A stretch of 64,000 bases of DNA from Panagrolaimus kolymaensis. Taxonomy: Eukaryota; Nematoda; Chromadorea; Rhabditida; Panagrolaimidae. Location of the stretch: positions 1,426,001-1,490,000 of the forward strand of contig JAJQJQ010000054.1 of NCBI GenBank assembly GCA_028622995.1, written 5' to 3'. Below, one piece after another: positions 60,978-64,000 of this stretch (position 1 is its first letter; each line of letters begins with the position of its first letter). The position numbers and the translations under genes were made by a program. The notes below the pieces were generated by a model. The model was not told the DNA's origin, searched no databases, and saw only the letters and a list, made by a program, of their open reading frames with translations.

Positions 60978-61589
60978 ACTGCATTAATTTTTGAATTTAT
61001 CAATGGAAAAGATTTAATTTCGTGGATAAAAACTTCGAAGAAAATTCAAAAATCAGATAAAATTATTGCTCAAATTTTACGGCAAATTGCTGATGGAATG
61101 GAACACATCGCTTCCAAAGGCGTGGTTCATAAAGATTTAGCTGCTCGAAATATTCTTTTAACTTCAAGACTCGAAGTTAAAGTCGCCCATTTTGGATTGG
61201 CTTCATTGACCAATGAATCATTTACTTATCAAGCGTCCTATCAGAGAAGGCTGCCAGTTTGATGGATGGCTCAAGAACCTTTAACACAAAGATTATTTTC
61301 TGAAGCCTCAAATGTTTGGTCTTTCGGAATTCTTGCATGGGAGCTATTTACTAATGGAATGCTTCCATATGGTGGAATAGATGGAAACGACCTTGTCGAT
61401 ATTCTTATGGCCGATAATCTCCTGTTAATACCAGAAAATGTAAGCGATGAATGGAACGTTTTAATCAAAGAATGTTGGATGAAAGAAAGAGAAAAACGAC
61501 CAAATTTTTCACAAATAAAAAATAATATTGAATTAATCCTTGAAAAATATAATGTAAACGATGGATATATAATTATTTGTAAAAAATGA
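60978..61589 (+). pseudogene. Tyrosine kinase C-lobe fragment, degenerate
   Basis: The frame starts at the kinase hinge ([14 protein letters not shown]) and continues to the end of the C-lobe. The N-lobe with its glycine loop and Lys is missing. HKDLAARN matches the tyrosine-kinase catalytic loop, but the metal-binding DFG is HFG, WMAPE is WMAQE, and DVWSFG is NVWSFG. An in-frame TGA (61260-61262) stands where LPVRW usually has Arg, consistent with a CGA to TGA change. It reads on to a stop at 61587-61589. The family cannot be fixed; Fer/Src- or nematode KIN-15/16-like kinases are candidates. It has no start codon of its own and lies behind the repeat array. Confidence 0.85.
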
Positions 61590-61806
61590 AAATAATATGA
61601 TTTAAAGAAAAAACCGTCAGCAATTTGTAAACCGAGCATAAAGGTTAGAAAATTCAATGAAAAATTAAGCAGCAAAATCTCGCAAAAACGATTTAAAAAA
61701 TGAGTAAAATAAACAACAATCGCTTCCAACTTTAAACAAAGAAAATAGTTTATTCAAAAACAATTTCACATTAAAATTTTACAAATATCACAAAATAAAC
61801 ATAGTG
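61590..61806. other. Short spacer with 3' end of the GT31 gene
   Basis: It contains TTTATT at 61749-61754, which is AATAAA for the minus-strand glycosyltransferase 53 bp downstream of its stop codon. Confidence 0.5.
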
Positions 61807-62918
61807 TTAGACAATTAAAGGATTATTCACAATTTCTTTTATACTTCTTTCATATATATAGTTCCAAATGATTGAAAGATGTTCAGGATCATGACATACA
61901 AAGAATATTCCATTACTTTTCATGTATTCAGTAAAATTTACTACAACTTGTCTGAATTCTCCATAACCATTTATGAGACCAACATTCACTTCAGCAGCTA
62001 ATTTTCCTGTAACAAAGAAATCATCAATTTTATGAAAGTGTACTTTGTGGCTTTTCATATATTTCCATTCTTTCACAATCACATTAGTCGACGTTAAATA
62101 TGCATATCCAAGACAATAATCATCGTAGTATTTATAAGATAAAGACATTTCAGTTTCAGGAACACGCCTATAAAAAATGCAATCGATAAAAACAACAACA
62201 AAAAAGCTTCTTTCATACTTACCATTTATAACCTTTTTGTCGAAATATTGGAGTATGTGTTCGCACATTACAATAAAAGTTATTTTGAAGTTCTTTAGCA
62301 TTCATCAGAAAGATATCTTTCATTTTTGCAACATCAAATACAACGTCATCATCCATTTTCAGAATAAAAGGATTCTTATCAGCACAATTTTCAGCCAAAT
62401 ATTTTATCCAAACAATAGCTTTGGTTGTTAAATTCCAATATTTATCAGCAAAATCAGCTTGAAGAATATCACCATATTGTGCAGCTTCTTGATCGACGTC
62501 CATTTGCAAAGATTCATTTACAGGTTTTCCCATAACAAAGACAATATCAAAACCAATAAAATTCTTTAAAGTTTCATTTCCTATTGTTGAACGAATTCTT
62601 GATCGACGATTATCATTTTTAGGATGAGTATGAACAATGATAACAATATTTTTAGTTGAATTCGGATTAGAGCAAACAGGAATCATTGGATTGATCAATA
62701 CAGGATATGCAAAAGGTTTGATAAGCTGAAAAAAAGATAATAGAAATTTTGATGTTAGAACAATGATACTTTTAATATTTAAAAAAACTTACTTCATTTG
62801 TAGCACCGTACGAATATGATTTTTTTTGAAATGGCCAACTTTTAGTAAATACCAAAAGAACCAAAATTATGAAGAAAATACCAGCAGCATAAATAATTTT
62901 TCGTGATGAACATCGCAT
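61807..62918 (-). CDS. Beta-1,3-galactosyltransferase-like (GT31) Golgi glycosyltransferase
   Basis: Three minus-strand exons (62918-62793, 62725-62223, 62167-61807) join in phase to 329 residues. A basic start and signal-anchor helix (about residues 9-26) predict a type II Golgi protein. The catalytic domain shows RRSRIRSTIGNE, a family sugar-nucleotide region, QADFADKYWNLT, and the metal-binding LKMDDDVVF. IDDFFVTGKLA takes the place of the usual EDVYVG. GT31 enzymes add beta-1,3-galactose or N-acetylglucosamine to glycans. ATG 62918 was preferred over 62978 because the divergent neighbour starts at the same MR(C/F)xxRK position and a T/C-rich AG acceptor (62944-62945) lies between the two ATGs. 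Polyadenylation signal at 61749-61754. Confidence 0.88.
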
Positions 62919-63114
62919 TTTCGTTTGTTGAGATTTGAACGTGCTGAATGATTGACGAAAATAAAAAGTGAATGCCATTTTCTAAGCAGTCATTTTTCAC
63001 AAACTCTAAATCTTAATTTGCATAAATAAACAAAGTCATTTTTTGATGGAAGAAAACAAAGAAAGTTTTCTCTTACAAGTTGAAAGGTTTTTTTTTGTGT
63101 TACAGTTGACAAAA
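62919..63114. promoter_or_regulatory. Bidirectional promoter/leader region between GT31 genes
   Basis: Only 196 bp separate the two ATGs. On each side a T-rich AG acceptor lies close to the ATG (62944-62945 on minus, 63104-63105 on plus), suggesting spliced-leader addition to both messages. An AT-rich core (GCATAAATAAACAAAG, about 63020-63035) is the likely shared promoter. Confidence 0.5.
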
Positions 63115-64000
63115 ATGCGATTCACTCTTCGAAAGAAAACAAAAACTTTTTATGGAGTATTTTTTGGTGTTATTTTCTTTACAATTTTGATTATTTTACT
63201 TTCAAGAAAAAAGCCTTTAGCTGAAGGAGAAGAATCACAATCGTATGGTGCAACAAATCAAGTAAGTTGTTTTCTTTATTTTTGGATTATGCCTTTTTGA
63301 TAAAAACTATTACCTTTTAAATGTCACGAATTTTTAGGTTATTGACCCATATGCATATCCTGTTTTGATAAATCCAAAAGTTCCTGCTTGCTCTGATCCA
63401 AATTCTCAAAAGGATACCGTAATCTTTGTTATTTCTCATCCTAAAAATGCTCATCGACGATCAATATTCCGTTCGACAATGGGAAATGAACCTTTAAAGA
63501 ATTTCTTTAAATTCGATGTTGTTTATGTTTTGGGAAAAGCTGACGACAATGAAACTCAACAAAAATATGTTGATCAAGAAGCTGCTGATTTTGGTGATAT
63601 CCTTCAAGCTGATTTTCAAGAAGATTATTGGAACTTAACTATCAAATCTCTTGTTTGGATGAAATTCGTAGCTGAGAATTGCAATGACACAAAACCGTTT
63701 ATTGTTAAAGTGGATGATGATGTGGTATTTGATCCATTAAAACTAAGAAATGTTTTACTCAACAATGCCGATGATTTGAAGGATAACTATTTCTGTTATG
63801 TAAGAAGATATGCGTTAATAGCTCGAGACAAAAATTCACCATGGTACGTTGTTAACTTTGAATGCTTTACACTAGCTTTTTTGTTTTGTTTTTTATGTGC
63901 CGCTAGTTTTATATCGAAATGGCTTTAATCTCTTCGTTATTGTTTTAGGTATGTTCCAGAATCCGAAATATCTTTATCCTACAAATACCATGATGATTTC
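63115..64000 (+). CDS. Beta-1,3-galactosyltransferase-like (GT31) protein, 3' partial
   Basis: Exons 63115-63261, 63338-63843 and from 63949 are in phase; the third runs off the window. Visible are a signal-anchor helix (about residues 12-30) and a catalytic domain with RRSIFRSTMGNE, QADFQEDYWNLT and the metal-binding VKVDDDVVF. Exon boundaries and phases are the same as in the minus-strand neighbour, and the start of exon 3 (YVPESEISLSYKY) matches RVPETEMSLSYKY there. The two are thus recent paralogs arranged head to head, probably from an inverted duplication. Intron 1 is 76 bp and intron 2 is 105 bp. No defect is visible in the part present. Confidence 0.88.

Noticed and set aside
1..64000. 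CRISPR arrays, bacterial operons or ribosome binding sites
   Set aside because: Introns, AATAAA signals and nematode gene families show a eukaryotic nuclear sequence; no direct repeats with regular spacers were seen.

Overview
The window is eukaryotic, AT-rich nuclear DNA that looks like a free-living clade IV nematode, most likely a Panagrolaimus relative. The basis is coding exons with short introns (often about 50-60 bp) ending in T-rich TTTTAG or TTTCAG acceptors, AATAAA polyadenylation signals, sigma-class GSTs, a nematode-type 7TM receptor, a BEL/Pao gag fragment, and two copies of a small F-box-like family common in panagrolaimids. The taxon is inferred from family resemblance, not proven. 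All gene models below were spliced by eye, and exon phases were checked for consistency.

Layout. 1-880: 3' end of a paraplegin/AFG3L2-like membrane protein that stops before any AAA+ domain. 1633-2488: coiled-coil protein. 3321-4279: F-box-like protein. 4280-14131: long T-rich stretch without a supportable gene, containing a 487-bp hAT-like MITE. 14132-17834: eight-exon amino acid transporter. 19389-20797 and 25237-26966 (minus): two sigma-GST-like genes with low-complexity N-terminal extensions and altered glutathione-site residues. Between them lie a BEL gag-protease ORF without reverse transcriptase and one LTR. 30307-31170: small multi-TM protein. 31415-32432: second F-box-like gene, followed by a very GC-rich hAT-like MITE. 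33287-50836 (minus): one ten-exon, about 1,626-residue ephexin-type RhoGEF spanning 17.5 kb, with a tRNA-Val(CAC) in its largest intron. 50837-57264: A-rich stretch without a supportable gene. 57265-58183: 7TM chemoreceptor-like gene. 58870-61589: decayed locus made of a fucosyltransferase (GT10) pseudogene, seven tandem 136/137-bp repeats and the C-lobe of a dead tyrosine kinase. 61807-64000: a head-to-head pair of GT31 glycosyltransferase genes, the second running off the window.

Function and context. The window mixes conserved single-copy genes (transporter, RhoGEF) with lineage-expanded families (F-box-like, GST, 7TM, GT31) and mobile DNA. There is no operon or metabolic cluster, and I see no clear multi-gene novel system. 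The most unusual signals are the AAA-less m-AAA-like subunit, the catalytically altered GST pair with a perfect 78-bp fold-back element in one intron, the gag-protease ORF lacking RT, two GC-rich MITEs with exact 8-bp target duplications, and the GT10/repeat/kinase composite. A strand bias of T runs also suggests that the big gene-free stretches are transcribed introns or leaders of the genes next to them.
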